Positions 43,683 to 55,539 of a DNA stretch of 64,000 nucleotides are shown one piece after another. The stretch covers positions 15,670,501-15,734,500 of the forward strand of contig JAUIMM010000115.1 in assembly GCA_031769625.1 (NCBI GenBank), given 5' to 3'. Source of the stretch: Taudactylus pleione (Eukaryota; Chordata; Amphibia; Anura; Myobatrachidae). Below the pieces are notes generated by a model that worked only from the letters and a program-made list of their open reading frames with translations, did no database searches and was not told where the DNA came from. The position numbers were made by a program, and so were the translations under genes. Position 1 is the first letter of the stretch, and each line of letters opens with the position of its first letter.

Positions 43683-44517
43683 CCCCAATTAAGCCTGTCA
43701 AAGGCCTTTATTTTATTAACATTTGTTTCAAAGACTCAGAGTATTCAGTAGAAATTAAACAAATTTCAAATATCACTTATCACTGGCAACCCACAAGACA
43801 CTTTTCTGTTACATTCCAGACTACTGTTGAGAATCAACCCCCAGACAGCCAATACAGTGAACGTCAATAGATTACAGTCTGCATAGATCTGAAAGTGACC
43901 AGAATAGAAAAGAAGTCAGAGGAATTTGAGTGGACATACACCATGTCTAACTCAATTAAGTTCTTTTCCATCATCACAAATTTCTCCAATCGTGGATTGT
44001 AGCAGCACAACATTTTTTTTACATTAGAGCAGATTTATTTCAGGGAATTTGTTTGGGACATCCATGAAGGTTTATTTTTAATAGGGAATAAATAGGAGTT
44101 AAATAGATCTATAATATACTTTAATTCCAGTCTGTCAAATTTTTTTGTCATTATTGTTTGACATTCAACTTGCATACATTCCATTTTTCCAGCAATTTAA
44201 AAAAAATCTCCAAAAATGTACAAGCAATTGTGTTTCCACAATTCATAACACCACCACCAAGAACAGGCCCTAACTACACCTGCCCACAGACACATTGGAG
44301 TACTGAGAAATATATATTCTTAATGTCTCCAGAACAGCACCACCTACAGATGTCAAAGACTGTTTTTAGGAAGAATCACAGGACTAGGCTTACAAAAGCT
44401 AAATCCTGGTTAAATCCTGGCAAGATTATATTACAAAAGATGCTGCCCTGCAGTTCACTGAGGCAGGGCATCTTTACTCCCACCTAATTGTTATAACATT
44501 GTTTGAATGCACTCTTA
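43683..44517. other. Possible further L1 relic; otherwise no gene
   Basis: On the minus strand near 43690-43720, KAFDRLNWG appears across a frame break, matching an L1 RT motif. The remainder is AT-rich with no firm motif. Confidence 0.4.
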
Positions 44518-44812
44518 AGGTGCTCATACACGGTGCGATAAAGCAGCCAATCCGACGAATTGGTACGATTTGGCTGCTCTATCGTACCGTGTATGGGCAT
44601 GATATCGGACAGAGCATGCACCTGTGGGGTCAAACATCGCACCCCCATATTTTACTGCAGATTCAGTCGATCTGGGGATGCAATGTGCGATCCCATGCAG
44701 CGCTACACATGTGGGGGAGGGGGGGCGGCATATCGGACACCCAATCGCACCGTGTGGGAACCGCCCGATATGTCGGACATCGGATCCCTCATCGCACAGT
44801 GTATGGCCAGCT
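44518..44812. mobile_element. PIF/Harbinger-like TIR element
   Basis: Ends AGGTGCTCATACACGGTGCG and CGCACAGTGTATGGCCAGCT are inverted with TTA on both sides. No coding sequence. Confidence 0.88.
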
Positions 44813-45225
44813 TTAGATTTTAGGAAGTGTTTTATCTACTGCTGCATAGCTTAAATAGTTGTACCAGTTTGCTTCTGCCAATATTATAATGAAGAATGCA
44901 TCTTCTTAGGGAAATGAGAAGAATTCTTGTTTTGATTTGGAATAGAAGAAAAATAAAGTTAACAAACCACATTTTGTCAAGGACTAAGACAAATAATCAA
45001 AGCTCCAAATTCGAAACAAATCAACCAACTAAAATGGTGAGATAAAGTTGCTTGGAACAGAAGACTCAATTTAACCTATTTGCTTTGCTGTAGTGAGGAT
45101 AATTTTAAGACAGCTATATAGGAATATCTTTCAATGGCTCAAATATTTAAATTGCCAGACAGAGAACCCAGTTCAATATCCATTGTTGACAATGGTCACA
45201 AAAATTTAGTACCAAGCAGTGGGAT
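44813..45225. other. No gene or recognised repeat
   Basis: AT-rich spacer. Confidence 0.5.
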
Positions 45226-45760
45226 CGGTATGAATGACCGCCAGACGAGAGGCCGGCGGTCAAAATCTTGACGCCGGGAGACCGAACAGTTGAGATCCCG
45301 ATGGGAGGAGAGTAAACTACCTAACCCTCCCCTCTCCCCCCTCCGGTAGGGGTGCCTAGCCCTAACCTCCCCCCTTAGTGCCACACCTCCTCCCTGGGGT
45401 GCCTAAACCAACCCCACCTCCCTGCACCCTACATCTAACCCTCTCGGGGGGGTGCCTAACCCTGACCTTCCCCCGGGGGAGCCTAACCCTGACCCCCCCT
45501 TCCCCTAGCCTAACCCTAACCCTGCCGGGGGGTGCCTCACCTTGGAGTGCCCTAAATCTAACCACCCCCACGCGGCTATGAGGACGCGTGGACCGTGCTT
45601 GCCTCGTTCGGTCCCGGGTCATTCTAGATGCATCGGTTTTTCGATGCCTATCAATAATCCATAGCCGGCATTCTGCTGTCGGGATTGTGACCGATGACTG
45701 CATCCCCGAATCAACAAGTTTTAAAACATCGATAGTTTTAAAACAGCGATAGTCAAAATG
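45226..45760. repeat. GC-rich element with telomere-like degenerate minisatellite
   Basis: Between about 45330 and 45560 a unit like GTGCCTAACCCTAACC recurs seven or more times with G- and C-runs between. The word CCTAACCCTAACCCTG near 45508 matches the vertebrate telomere repeat. The flanks (GGCCGGCGGTCAAAATC on the left, CCGGCATTCTGCTGTCGGG on the right) look like a small transposable element, but ends were not resolved. Confidence 0.65.
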
Positions 45761-46962
45761 TTTACAACCATTAAAAGGAACCAAAGGCTACAATCTGGAC
45801 TTTCATTGTGCTCTACACATTTCCTGGTCTAATCATGATTGTAAAAACTTCAATATCACAAAAAAGTTAGGACTGTTTAGGAGGGCTTTCCAGCCTTTGA
45901 AGTTAAAAAAGGCTCTACATGGCATCAATTAAAATTGGGATGCCACTGTTTTCCTACACTTGATTAAAGTAGCAAAGGACTCATCAACAGGCTCCATTCA
46001 ACAACAAGTGCAGGCAAAAACACTATATTCAGAGACAAAAGGCCAATGCTGGTTGAAAAGTCCAAGGTCCTTGCTCTACTAAAAAGAGAGCAAATTATAG
46101 TGGCAAGAAAATTTCTGTGAACCCTGTAGAATACAACCCTGCAAGAAGTCTCAACAGGCAGCACCTCCCATTATATATATTCCAGGTGTGCAGTCCAGGA
46201 ATCTTTCCTATACACTCCATTTCATGTGCTTTATTGCACACCTGAAGGAAAGGAGACGCCTTCAGCTTGACTAGCACCCCCCCTTATTGGTTTGAAAGCA
46301 TGGAGTCTGGTATTGTATATGCACACTAGTAATAGACACAATTTTAAGTAAGTCCTACAAGTTATATACTGTAGTGCAACTTTGGGTTGATTTTTTTGGG
46401 CGTGGGTCCCCTGGATTGCTTTGGTTGGTCTGCTTCAGGGCATTGCATTATTAAACACATTCTTTCTTTTTTGCACTATTTTAACACTTTACTGTTTTTA
46501 TTATATTTGTATTTTCACCTTTCCATACAGCCATAGCTGCTCTTACCTTTCTTACTTCACATTTCTTTCTCATTATGGCGATGCCCTGGGGTGGCTCGGC
46601 TGTGCCGATTTAGGGGTGTCCTGCGCTCTGGATTTGAACCCTAGTATGTTAGGGACCTACCCTAAAGAGGCTACCTGGATATTGTTGGGTAGGCCCATAA
46701 CCTTGGCCATGATTATGTTAAAAATCTCTATTGATTGCAAAATTTTATTGCATAATGTATTTATATATAATCAGTAATTTGGAGTTATGCACCTGTGATT
46801 TGTCTAACCCTGTAGAATAACCTGGAACTCTGCGTAAATTGGTAAAAAGAAATGTGATCGGGTCTTCATCCAAGTCACAAGCATTCACAACCACATTCTG
46901 CTTAAACTAATAACACAATAATATGTTTTGATGCCTTCATTGAATGCAATTTGTAAACATTC
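45761..46962. other. No gene; possible Tc1-related scraps
   Basis: GGCAAGAAAATTTCTGTGAA near 46101 resembles a Tc1 TIR. Otherwise AT-rich DNA. A plus frame at 46421-46777 (118 codons) is hydrophobic but has no known motif. Confidence 0.4.
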
Positions 46963-48900
46963 ACAGTGCAGGGTCGAAAAATTATGTGAACTCTTGTATT
47001 TAATAACTGGTTGATCCTCCTTTGGCAGCTACAAACTCAACAAAATGTTCCCTTTGGTTACAGATCAGACCGGCAAAACGATCAGGAGAAATATTGTGCC
47101 GTCCCTCCTTTCAAAACGGTTAAGTTCAGCAAAGCACTTGGAATGTCTTGTGTGAAAGACTTTCTTGAGGCTCTCAATCGGTTTGAGGTCAAGACTTTGA
47201 CTGGGCCACTCCCATTGCATCACCCTACTTCTATTGAGTTTCATTTGGGGGAACAGCTAACCTTACATTCTCATGTAAAATGTCTTGGTAAACACTGGAA
47301 TTTTTCCATCAAAAAAAGCAAGCAGTCCAGGCCCTGAGGCAGCAAGAAAAAAAGTAACAAAACATGATGCCCCCTTCACCATACTTGCAATTCTAATGAG
47401 GTTTTAATACTGGTGTGCAGTCTACAGGGGCTGATTCTGATTTAAGATGTAGCTGCATCCATGTCTGCGTCTATTGGTGGTCATCCATCTGTGCCGCTAC
47501 AAAGTCCTTCCCTGCTGTGCATCAGTACGTATGAATGTGCATGGACTGAGACGACCACTGTAAGCATTCGTGGATGCAGAAATGGAGATAGGTCATGGGG
47601 CCTTATTCAGAGTCAGACATACTCATTTTCCAACGCCCCAGAAACTCGGGTTATTACCGTGTCAGCCCGGGTACTGGCTCAGTGGAAAGGGCTCCTTGGA
47701 AAAAATCCTGGGTCGACTGATCCAGCATTTCTTCCCTGGTCACGAACAGGGTTTTACGCAGGTAAGACCCAGATAAGACTCAGTGGAAACGGGTATCCCG
47801 GTTTCATTCAACCTGGGTAAAGTTCACAGCATAGGGGGAGATGCATTTCCTTAATTTGTGATATTTTAAAATGTCGAATCTCTGTGCCCTATTCACAGTC
47901 AGTCACATCTGCAAACTGAAGGTGTGGCTTCACAGTCAGTACACAAAATGTTAAAAATCACAGCACACAAGAGAATTATATTGCAGTGAACGGCAAGACT
48001 GTGCAGCGAATAGGTGCCCAAGTGGCTTTGAGCATCTGAATTTATGTAGGCTTCCCATTTTCCAATTGTGCACGATAAATCTTTACTCGTGAAAACGAGG
48101 ATAACTTGCAGTGCAAAATTACTTTTTAGACACTGCTCCAGCGGTTTCACTAAATTTAAATCAATGCGATTTTCACAGTTGTGACCAATAAGATGCAGTC
48201 ATCATTAGTAGCTTTACAGTCATCATTATCAACTTTTACACTTGTATCAGAATCAGAGCTGACGCAACTCAGACTCCTTGAGGAGGCTGTGATTGTGATT
48301 TTTCGGCAATCATATTTGTCACAATTTGAGATCACACGTCCACACCACATCCTTAGTGTATGCATTGACGCACACTTTCTGCAGGTTCCTGTCCCTTCCT
48401 GCCCCAGAATCAGCCCCAAATTTGCAGTGAGTTTCAAGTAGAAACAAAAAATATACTGATTCGAAAAAGTTCTGCAAGTGCAATAAGTCACAATTTTTGA
48501 CTGAAATGTTTCAGTCTACTGACATGAATAAGGTCCATTCCTTCCGAACAACTCAAACTTTCATTTCATCTGTCCATAGAACATTTTGATAGTAGCACTG
48601 TTGTACACCCAGATGTTCTTTAGCGAACTTTAGATATGCAGCAACAAATTTTTGGACAGCTGTCTCTTCTTCTGTGGTGTCCACCCATGAAAATAATATT
48701 TGTTATTGATTTACTTATTGTAGACAGATAGTCAGCTATCTATGCAACTTGTAAATCTAAGATTAACCTCTTTGAGCATTCTGCACTGTACTCTTGCAGT
48801 CTTCTTTGCAGTATGGCCACTCCTAAAGAATTATTTCCATCCATTTATGGACAAATTTGTTTTATTTTGGACTGATGAACATCAAGGCTGTTTGAGAAAC
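46963..48900 (-). mobile_element. Degenerate Tc1-like transposon split by small elements
   Basis: The left end reads CACAGTGCAGGGTCGAAAAA TTATGTGAAC (two parts). On the minus strand near 47200 the text MQWEWPSQSLDLKPIE matches the Tc1 W-P-x-Q-S-P-D-L-N-P-I-E box with P to L and N to K changes. After an interruption (47425-48536), TTTCATCTGTCCATAGAACA and GTGGTGTCCACCCATGA continue the transposase. The right end was not found. Confidence 0.75.
47425..48536. mobile_element. Composite of small TIR elements inside the Tc1 relic
   Basis: GGGGCTGATTCTG at 47429 pairs with CAGAATCAGCCCC at about 48406-48418, and GGGCCTTATTCA at about 47599 pairs with TGAATAAGGTCC at about 48523-48534. The two pairs cross rather than nest, so a deletion or several insertions must have occurred. 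Confidence 0.55.
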
Positions 48901-48949
48901 ATTTGTAAACTTTTCCCGCTTTATGCAAGTCAAAAATTCTTAAACTTAC

Positions 48950-49560
48950 AGATGTGTCCTCATATCTATCCTCAATACGCCATGCAGCGCAACTTGCCTG
49001 GCATGAGTGAGATGCCAGGTTCGGTGCAACTTTGCTAGCATCGGGCATCTTTTTTTGACCAGAGTCTGTATAAGATGCACAACAGAACTGAGTCTGTATA
49101 TGAAGCACAATGGAACTTGGAATGAAAAAAGCTGCAGCTGCTACATTGTAGCACTTCGTATACAGATTCAGAGACTCAAGGTGCCTACACACACTTGGCG
49201 ATGTGGTCACGATGCGATAACGTGTCCGATTTGCCCTTGAACTCTCCCCAGCAGTCGTGGGCACAATTTGGTGTTAAAAACTGTCCAATGTGACAAACGA
49301 TCTATCGTGCCTGTTAACTATTCCAGTGCATCGTGACCGACATGTTCAGATCTTGCCTACAGTACGGCAAATCTGAAGATGCAATGTACGACCTGCAGGG
49401 ATGCACATCGTGATCGTGAGTGGATACTCCCGATTTGGGCATATTTTACAAGATTTGTCGTCACGATGCGTCAGAATCGGGCAAATCGTGTAAAATATCG
49501 CTAAGTGTGTAGGCACCTTCAGTCGCACACAGATATACAAGTGTCATATCAATTAAGCAG
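48950..49560. mobile_element. CAGATGTGTCCTCA-family element relic, host of a PIF-like insert
   Basis: It starts ACAGATGTGTCCTCATAT and shares TTCGTATACAGATTCAGAG and TCAATACGCCATGC with the family copy at 33552. The expected second end is not seen. Split at 49179. Confidence 0.6.
49179..49518. mobile_element. PIF/Harbinger-like TIR element
   Basis: Ends AGGTGCCTACACACACTTGG and AAGTGTGTAGGCACCT are inverted with TCA on both sides. Internal CGATTTGCC and CGTCACGATGCG words repeat in both orientations. Confidence 0.85.
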
Positions 49561-49739
49561 CACAGTCTGCTGGTGTGTCCTAGTTGCATTTCATCTTAAG
49601 ACACATTTTCGGCAAAAAAGATACCCGGCGCTAGCAGAATCTCAAGGTACCTGGCTCTCGAGAGGGGCTTTTTAGCGCGACTGCAACCAAGATGTGTAAG
49701 GAACATCTGAAAGACTTCCTAGATCTAATTTTTTCGAGG

Positions 49740-50112
49740 CATTATTCACATCAGGCAATGCTTCCTGTAAATAGCACCTATAATTAAGACGCAGCGTCAG
49801 CATACACGTCACATGGCTGAATTACACACTGCTGCATTCGCAGTGCTTGCGGTAGGGTATGGTCAGCCACAAGTGCTGCGTATGGGTCCGATGTTACTGA
49901 TTGTTCCATACACTTCCTGGAAATGACGTGTATTAGTAAGGGAAAGTGGGCGTCTCTTGACAGGCTGATGGGTGTCTAAAAACATACCGCGATCGCACGG
50001 CAAGACATAGTGGGCATGCTGATGTCTTGCTAGCGATTGCGGGATTTGCATACTTTGGCAGCTGAAGGCTGCGTGTGAACGCATCCTAGCGAGTGGGACT
50101 GAATCAGGCCCT
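49740..50112. mobile_element. 3' fragment of a CTGAATCAGGCCC-family element
   Basis: The right end GGACTGAATCAGGCCCTCAG lies at 50096-50115. No left end was found. The interior carries GCGATCGCACGGCAAGACAT against ATGTCTTGC, a hairpin. Confidence 0.5.
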
Positions 50113-50211
50113 CAGTTCATAGTAGCAATAGTAGTGGAGTTGTGGCCCTGGTAGTGAAGATAGGTGAAACTGTCTCCGACTCCACGATGCACAATTAGCA
50201 ATGTTCAAGTA

Positions 50212-50513
50212 CAGATGCGCCTCACTTAACAACCGCTCGGACTTACAACCAGCTGGAACCCATAGTAAAATGACTAAAATGTTACTCTGAATGTCTTTTT
50301 TTATATAACTTTAAGTGTACTGTACAGTATGTAAGAGTTCTGCAAAGCAAAACACGGTTACAGTATCAAGTTTGAGTTTCCTTTAGACCTTTTCTTTATT
50401 CATAATAAATAAAAATGATTACCTGTAATAATTTTTACCTGAGCTCCTCGTTTAGTGACCAATTCGTTTAACGACCTAGTCATAGGAACTAGTCATTAAA
50501 TGAGGAGCATCTG
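50212..50513. mobile_element. TA-flanked TIR element, CAGATGCNCCTC family
   Basis: Ends CAGATGCGCCTCACTTAA and TTAAATGAGGAGCATCTG are inverted with TA on both sides. 302 bp, no coding sequence. TA duplication fits the Tc1/mariner/pogo group. Confidence 0.85.
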
Positions 50514-51154
50514 TAATTGCTATGGCAGATATATAAGAGCAAAAGTTGTGAAAGTGCACATGCTTATACAACTTTTGATGCTGATTTCCAAAATTCGCTG
50601 TCTCAAGGCTTACAAAAAAGTAGTTTGACAGTATGAGGCCAAAAAATTTGTTATGTAAATTATTTTCTGGAATTCAGCTGCCATACTATTTTAGTATAAC
50701 TATCCAAGTGGACACCATCACAATCATAAAATAAGACTTAAGTTACTTAGCTCCTGTGATAGTCGTGATAATGTCATGTACATTTTCCGCCATCTTTGAT
50801 ATCCAATAGCAAAAAAGCAGCATAACCGATTTTCTTGAAACAAAATTCATTAAAAAGAGCAGACTTTAAACTACAACATATATTTTTTTCTGAATAGGTG
50901 TTTTGCCTGAGAAGAAAACCAGCTTTAACGTTGGGTCACTTTCGGCTAATGCAGTACCATATATTGTGGCCAATGAGGCATGTTTAAATGGCTCACTATA
51001 AGGAAATGAGAGTTTGAATCTTGTAATTAGGCACAGCTATACAACTTTTAGTGCTCATTTTTAAAATATTTGGACTAATAAAGACTAAAATTTTTAGGTT
51101 AAATTAAGATGAAAGTTATATTAGAAAAAAAAAAAAAAAAATCGGTCATGACTA
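50514..51154. other. No gene recognised
   Basis: AT-rich DNA with an A18 tract at about 51124-51141. No family motif. Confidence 0.5.
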
Positions 51155-51568
51155 CAGGTTGAGTCTCCCATATCCAAATATTCCAAAATATGGAATATAT
51201 TTAGCATGACTAAAATAGTGAAACCTTTGCTTTCTGATGGTTCAATGTATGCAAACTTTGTTCAAGGCACACAATTATTCAAAATAACGTATACAACTAC
51301 CTACAGGCTTTGTGTATAAGGTGTATATGAAACAAATAAATTTCATGTATGTACACAAACTTTGAGCTACAAAATTATTGAAAATATTTTATAAAATTAC
51401 CTGCAGGCTGTGTGTACAAGGTGTATATAAAACATAAATGCATTATGTGTTTAGATTCTGGTCCCATTCCCAAGATATTTCATTATTTTATGCAAAAATT
51501 CCAAAATACGTAATATTCAGATATCCAAAATACCACTGGTCCCAAGCATTTTGCATATGGGAGACTTG
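51155..51568. mobile_element. pogo/Tigger-like non-autonomous element
   Basis: It starts CAGGTTGAGTCTCCCATATCC and ends GCATATGGGAGACTTG, with TA on both sides. Internal phrases (CCCAAGCATTTTGC read inverted as GCAAAATGCTTGGG, and AGGTGTATATGAAAC) closely resemble the mammalian Tigger-type repeat that begins CAGGTTGAGTATCCCTTATC, recalled from memory. Confidence 0.75.
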
Positions 51569-51959
51569 TACTTCTACAAGATTTAGTTTAAATTGTTATT
51601 TGCAATAAAACTTTAATGTAACAAGAAGTTAGTGAAGATCATAGCTTGTTTTGTATTTGTTGGTGTATTGTTGCATGTACTGTACATGTTGTTAGATGTG
51701 TCACTGATATGTTTGAAATAAATATTAATATCTGTGAAACTTCTGATGAGCATCATGATGCATTAGTCAGTTTCATGCACCCTCATGGGTCCAGTTCAAT
51801 AATTTCTTCTGGCTACTGAGAAAAAATTCCTGTTTGGTTGCAAATGAGCATATTATTGCTAATATTCCTGCACCTTCAGCAACATCAGTGGGACGACAAT
51901 ATAACCTATTGTCAGAAACATTGTTGAGCATTGATAAAACATTTTCTGCTGCTATGAAT
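51569..51959. other. No gene recognised
   Basis: AT-rich sequence without inverted ends or conserved frame. Confidence 0.45.
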
Positions 51960-52090
51960 TAATCAAGCAATAGCTCTGGCTTGGGAACCATTAAGAAACC
52001 CAAAGTCAACATTCAAGTGTTCCCTGAAAATTCAACTCTTCAGACAAGCTTATCAGATTCCAGAACCGCCCACATTTATAACGTTGGGAC
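51960..52090 (+). pseudogene. LINE (L2/CR1-type) C-terminal tail relic
   Basis: Plus-strand text LAWEPLRNPKSTFKCSLKIQ followed by LFRQAYQ matches the W-N-x-L-P ... F-K-x-x-L-K-T-x-L-F-x-x-A-Y tail of L2/CR1-type reverse transcriptase proteins. Upstream RT is not visible. Confidence 0.5.
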
Positions 52091-52388
52091 TCTAAAAATG
52101 ACTCCAACCATCTCAGGAGCACAAAGAAAAATAGAGGAGACTGTACAGTGCACTAAGTAAATGTAACTTTATTTTTAAAGTGAATACAAGTTCTTAAAAA
52201 TATTAAACACAGCTAAATTCCTTGGAGTCTAAGCACTGTACAAAATGAACATCTTCTGTCCAAAATGAATTCTCCACAAAAGTATTAACAATCGTAAAAT
52301 TCCTCCACAGGGTCCAGAGCTGAAAAGTTAACAGGCCACTATGCATTTCATAAGACTATTTAAAGCAGGAAGTAATAATGAATTACTG

Positions 52389-52430
52389 GACCCCCGAGGA
52401 AGTCTACATGCCAAAACACGTAGAGACTTG
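52389..52430 (+). repeat. Penelope-like terminal motif
   Basis: CCCCCGAGGAAGTCTACATG followed by CCAAAACACGTAGAG resembles the (T)GAxGAAGTC...GACGAAACGCGTAG motif seen near ends of frog Penelope-like repeats. Short and degenerate. Confidence 0.35.
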
Positions 52431-52439
52431 CAGGACGTG

Positions 52440-52768
52440 ATGTAGTCAAAAGGTTGACAATGACAATGTCAACATCACAATGTTGACAATGTTAAAATGT
52501 AGATAGGCAATGTGTCGTCATTCTCAGAATGTCATCAACTGAAATGTAGACATTTTCAGAATGCTGATATTAGGTTTAGGCTGCAGGGTGGGGGGGGGAG
52601 TGAGGGGGGATTAGGGTTAGGGGAAAATTACTTACCCAAGCGCCGGAGGATCAGAGGTCTGACCCGGAAGTCACAGTCACATGACCACCAGTACCTGGAA
52701 GACGTCATTGCAACAGTCGGGATTAAGTCACTGTCTACATGATGAATGTTGATATGGTCAACGTCGAC
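52440..52768. mobile_element. Non-autonomous element of the 43330 family
   Basis: Shares GGAAGTCACAGTCACATGAC and ACATGATGAATGTTGATATG with 43330-43682. The interior has TTGACAATG words in both orientations and a G9 tract near 52590. Confidence 0.6.
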
Positions 52769-52773
52769 ATTAT

Positions 52774-52949
52774 GGGGTACATTTACTAAAAGTGAGAGTT
52801 TTAGAAGTGGAGATGTTGCCCATAGCAATCATTCAGATTCTAGCTATTATATTCTACAAGGTGCTTGTTAAATTTTAAGTAGAATCTAATTGATTGCTAT
52901 GGGCAACATCTCTATGTCTGAAAACCCTCACTTTAGTAAATATACCCCT
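52774..52949. mobile_element. Small TIR element, TTTACTAAA family
   Basis: Ends GGGGTACATTTACTAAAAG and CTTTAGTAAATATACCCC with TAT on both sides. The same family as 12076. Confidence 0.85.
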
Positions 52950-54190
52950 ATGACTAGTCGACAAATCATATCCAACCATGCAGGATATCTTAAAAATAAA
53001 ATTTGTAGCTCTGGATCATGAGGAAGAGTATAACCATTATTAATATTATTGTGGAGAAATTTTTATGAATATTAGCTATTCATACAGCACTGAAGACGCC
53101 AAGGAATTATTAGATAAGCTGCTGTTAACTATATTTAAAATACATGTATATGTATTCTTCATACAAGCTCCATTAAACAGGCTTCTGGTTAAAAAAGGCT
53201 TTTGTTCAGATGGAATACTGCCAACATATTATCCAAAAGGATATGTATATTTTTGGAATGGATACATTTCTTCTGAGACCTTGTAGATCATAATATGGGC
53301 AAGGCTCAGATTTTCTGATTGTTCTGCTTTTTAGAATGCAGGGAAATCATTTGTTCCGAGTCTCAGCTGACCTCTAGCGGCTCATTCAGTTTGTCACCTG
53401 CCTAGACAAATATATGGATGCTCTTTTTATCCCTGCCATTCAGGACTGCTTCCTGCAGCACACTGATTACCACTGCTTACACAGTAATTTCTGGTTTCTG
53501 CAAGAATATATGAGGGAAAAGGCATATGTCTGTCTGTAGGAGGTACATATACTTCTGTGGATCCAGATATTCCAAAATTATTTTGAATCTCAAGTGGTCA
53601 TATTTGCATATTCCAAATGATATGCCACTCCGGGTTTAATAATATTTAACATACATTTCCAACCTGCAAAGTATATCACATGCTGCTCCCAATTTATGGA
53701 ACTCTTAAACCTGCCTGTCAACACTCATCTACATAGCTATATCTCTCACGGTCAAAAACCCAACTGGACATTACATATTATACTACCCTCTCTAGGTACT
53801 ACCACCAACTACCATGCAAGTCATCCACTAGCTGCTATTGCCTCAGCATTTCCTTTCACTCCATATTGTGTTCTCACAAGAAACTCATGGGCCCTCTCTA
53901 CCCATTGTTTCGCTTACGCAACTTCTGGTAAACCTTATGTTGACTTGCTTTTGTTATGTTTAAATGTACAGAACTTTAGATCAACAATCATTATGATGAT
54001 TGGGAGGTTGTCTGACTCTTCTCTACAACTTTTTCTTTTCTCTTGGTTCTTCTTTGTGGACTCATAAAAACAAAAACAAACTTTGATTTAAACTCTTTAA
54101 CCTTCAAAGGGAAACTTCTCTACAGTATTTAGCAAACTTTTGTAATATTCCAACCAATTTTAACCAAAATATATGTTAATAGGGGACAGA
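52950..54190. other. No gene recognised
   Basis: AT-rich. A plus frame at 53696-54067 is open for 123 codons, but its product matches no family I know. No repeat ends were found. Confidence 0.4.
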
Positions 54191-54665
54191 GGCCCCGATT
54201 CAGAGCCGGTCGCTTTGACAGAGCGCTCGCTCTGAATCAGGGCCGGTCTTTTTTTCTTTTCTTTTTTAGAACGGCCTCCTGGCCGCTCGCATAGATGTGG
54301 GTGACCACCCACAGCTATAGCGAGCGGCCAGGAAGATGGTCGCGATGGTCAAGAACATCGCGACCATCGGGCTTGCGACGAGACCCTTGTGGTAGGGTCT
54401 CGTTGCCGCAAGCCCCAGAGAGATTTCGGCTCTAACAGAGTTGAAATCTCTCCCACTGACATCACTCGTGATGTCAGTGGGGACGGCCCCAAACGGAGGT
54501 GTTCATATGGGAACGCATCAGTTTGGGCAGCCACTCCCCCGGCCCGTACCTTTGGTACGAGACCCGGAGCGACGGATTGCCGGCTCCGTCGTGTGCATGC
54601 GCTCTGGGCCACCATCGACCCGGTTGCGAATGCTCAGCGCTTGCGAACGGGTCTGAATCAGGCCC
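54191..54665. mobile_element. TIR element, GGGCCTGATTCAG family
   Basis: It starts GGCCCCGATTCAGAGCC and ends GGGTCTGAATCAGGCCC, with AGA on both sides. Contains TGACATCACTCGTGATGTCA, a palindrome shared with the copy at 41621, and a solo end pair at 54191-54244. Confidence 0.8.
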
Positions 54666-55539
54666 AGAGTTTGAGTTTGGATTCTGCATGGCCAGACCAT
54701 ATAAACTAGTAATGGAGGGCTACCTGCAGCCCTCCAAACCTTTATAAACTGCCCTCAGCCTGGAGCAGCCAACTTCCACATGACAGTCTCTGCATAATAA
54801 CGGAGGTTACAAAATACCAGCAGCACATCTGAGATCAAAGTGGAGTGACATCCAATCTTCACATGTTTTCCCTTCATTAAAGCAAAGTACTTTTTAGACA
54901 TCAGTGTGTAGCAAACTTGTTGTCTACCCCATGCGAACACACTCAAACATGATGCCCATTACAAATAACAAGCACAAAACGTTAATTAATTGAAAAATCT
55001 CTGCAGAATTGTGGTGAGTCTTATCAAACTTTAAAAAGCTGGTCTTCCAGAAGTCACAATGAATTGCCAGCTTTGTTATACCTTGTAACGCTTATTTTAT
55101 ATTAAAATGTTTGCTGATCTATTATTATCATAGATTACTGTAACTTTGATTTATTACTAAGGCTAGTAGCTTTTAGCTTTATTATTCTTCTCTGGTAAGG
55201 ATTATTACGAGGTGCCCTCTTTAAATTTACTACCTTTTTAATGAACTTCCTAGTTTTGTTTTCCTTAAATTTCTTCATTTTGAGGGTGGATAGCATTTTG
55301 GGAAAAAAAATGTATGAGATGAACCAAAAGGGTTTAGAAAGACTGTTACAACTATATTCAAGTAGAAAGTCACTTTGTCCTTTATTGTACTCTTCCTGAA
55401 CACAAATTAAAGAGGCTAGAACATACAGCCCTAGAAGAACAAGCACCAGACCATACCACGGCAATCCATCTCAATGTCCTTTTTGACCCTTTCACGGAAA
55501 GGATGGAAGGCAATCCAGAAACATGCAATGACTATCCAA
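54666..55539. other. No gene recognised; 5' limit of DIRS D unresolved
   Basis: The left repeat and gag of the plus-strand DIRS D should lie near here, but no clear match was found. Confidence 0.35.

Noticed and set aside
45330..45560. True telomere
   Set aside because: Units are degenerate, interrupted by G/C runs and internal to the sequence.
46421..46777. 118-codon hydrophobic plus frame as a membrane protein
   Set aside because: T-rich sequence gives hydrophobic residues by chance; no start context or family match.
53696..54067. 123-codon plus frame
   Set aside because: No motif, AT-rich repeat surroundings, not assignable to DIRS D.
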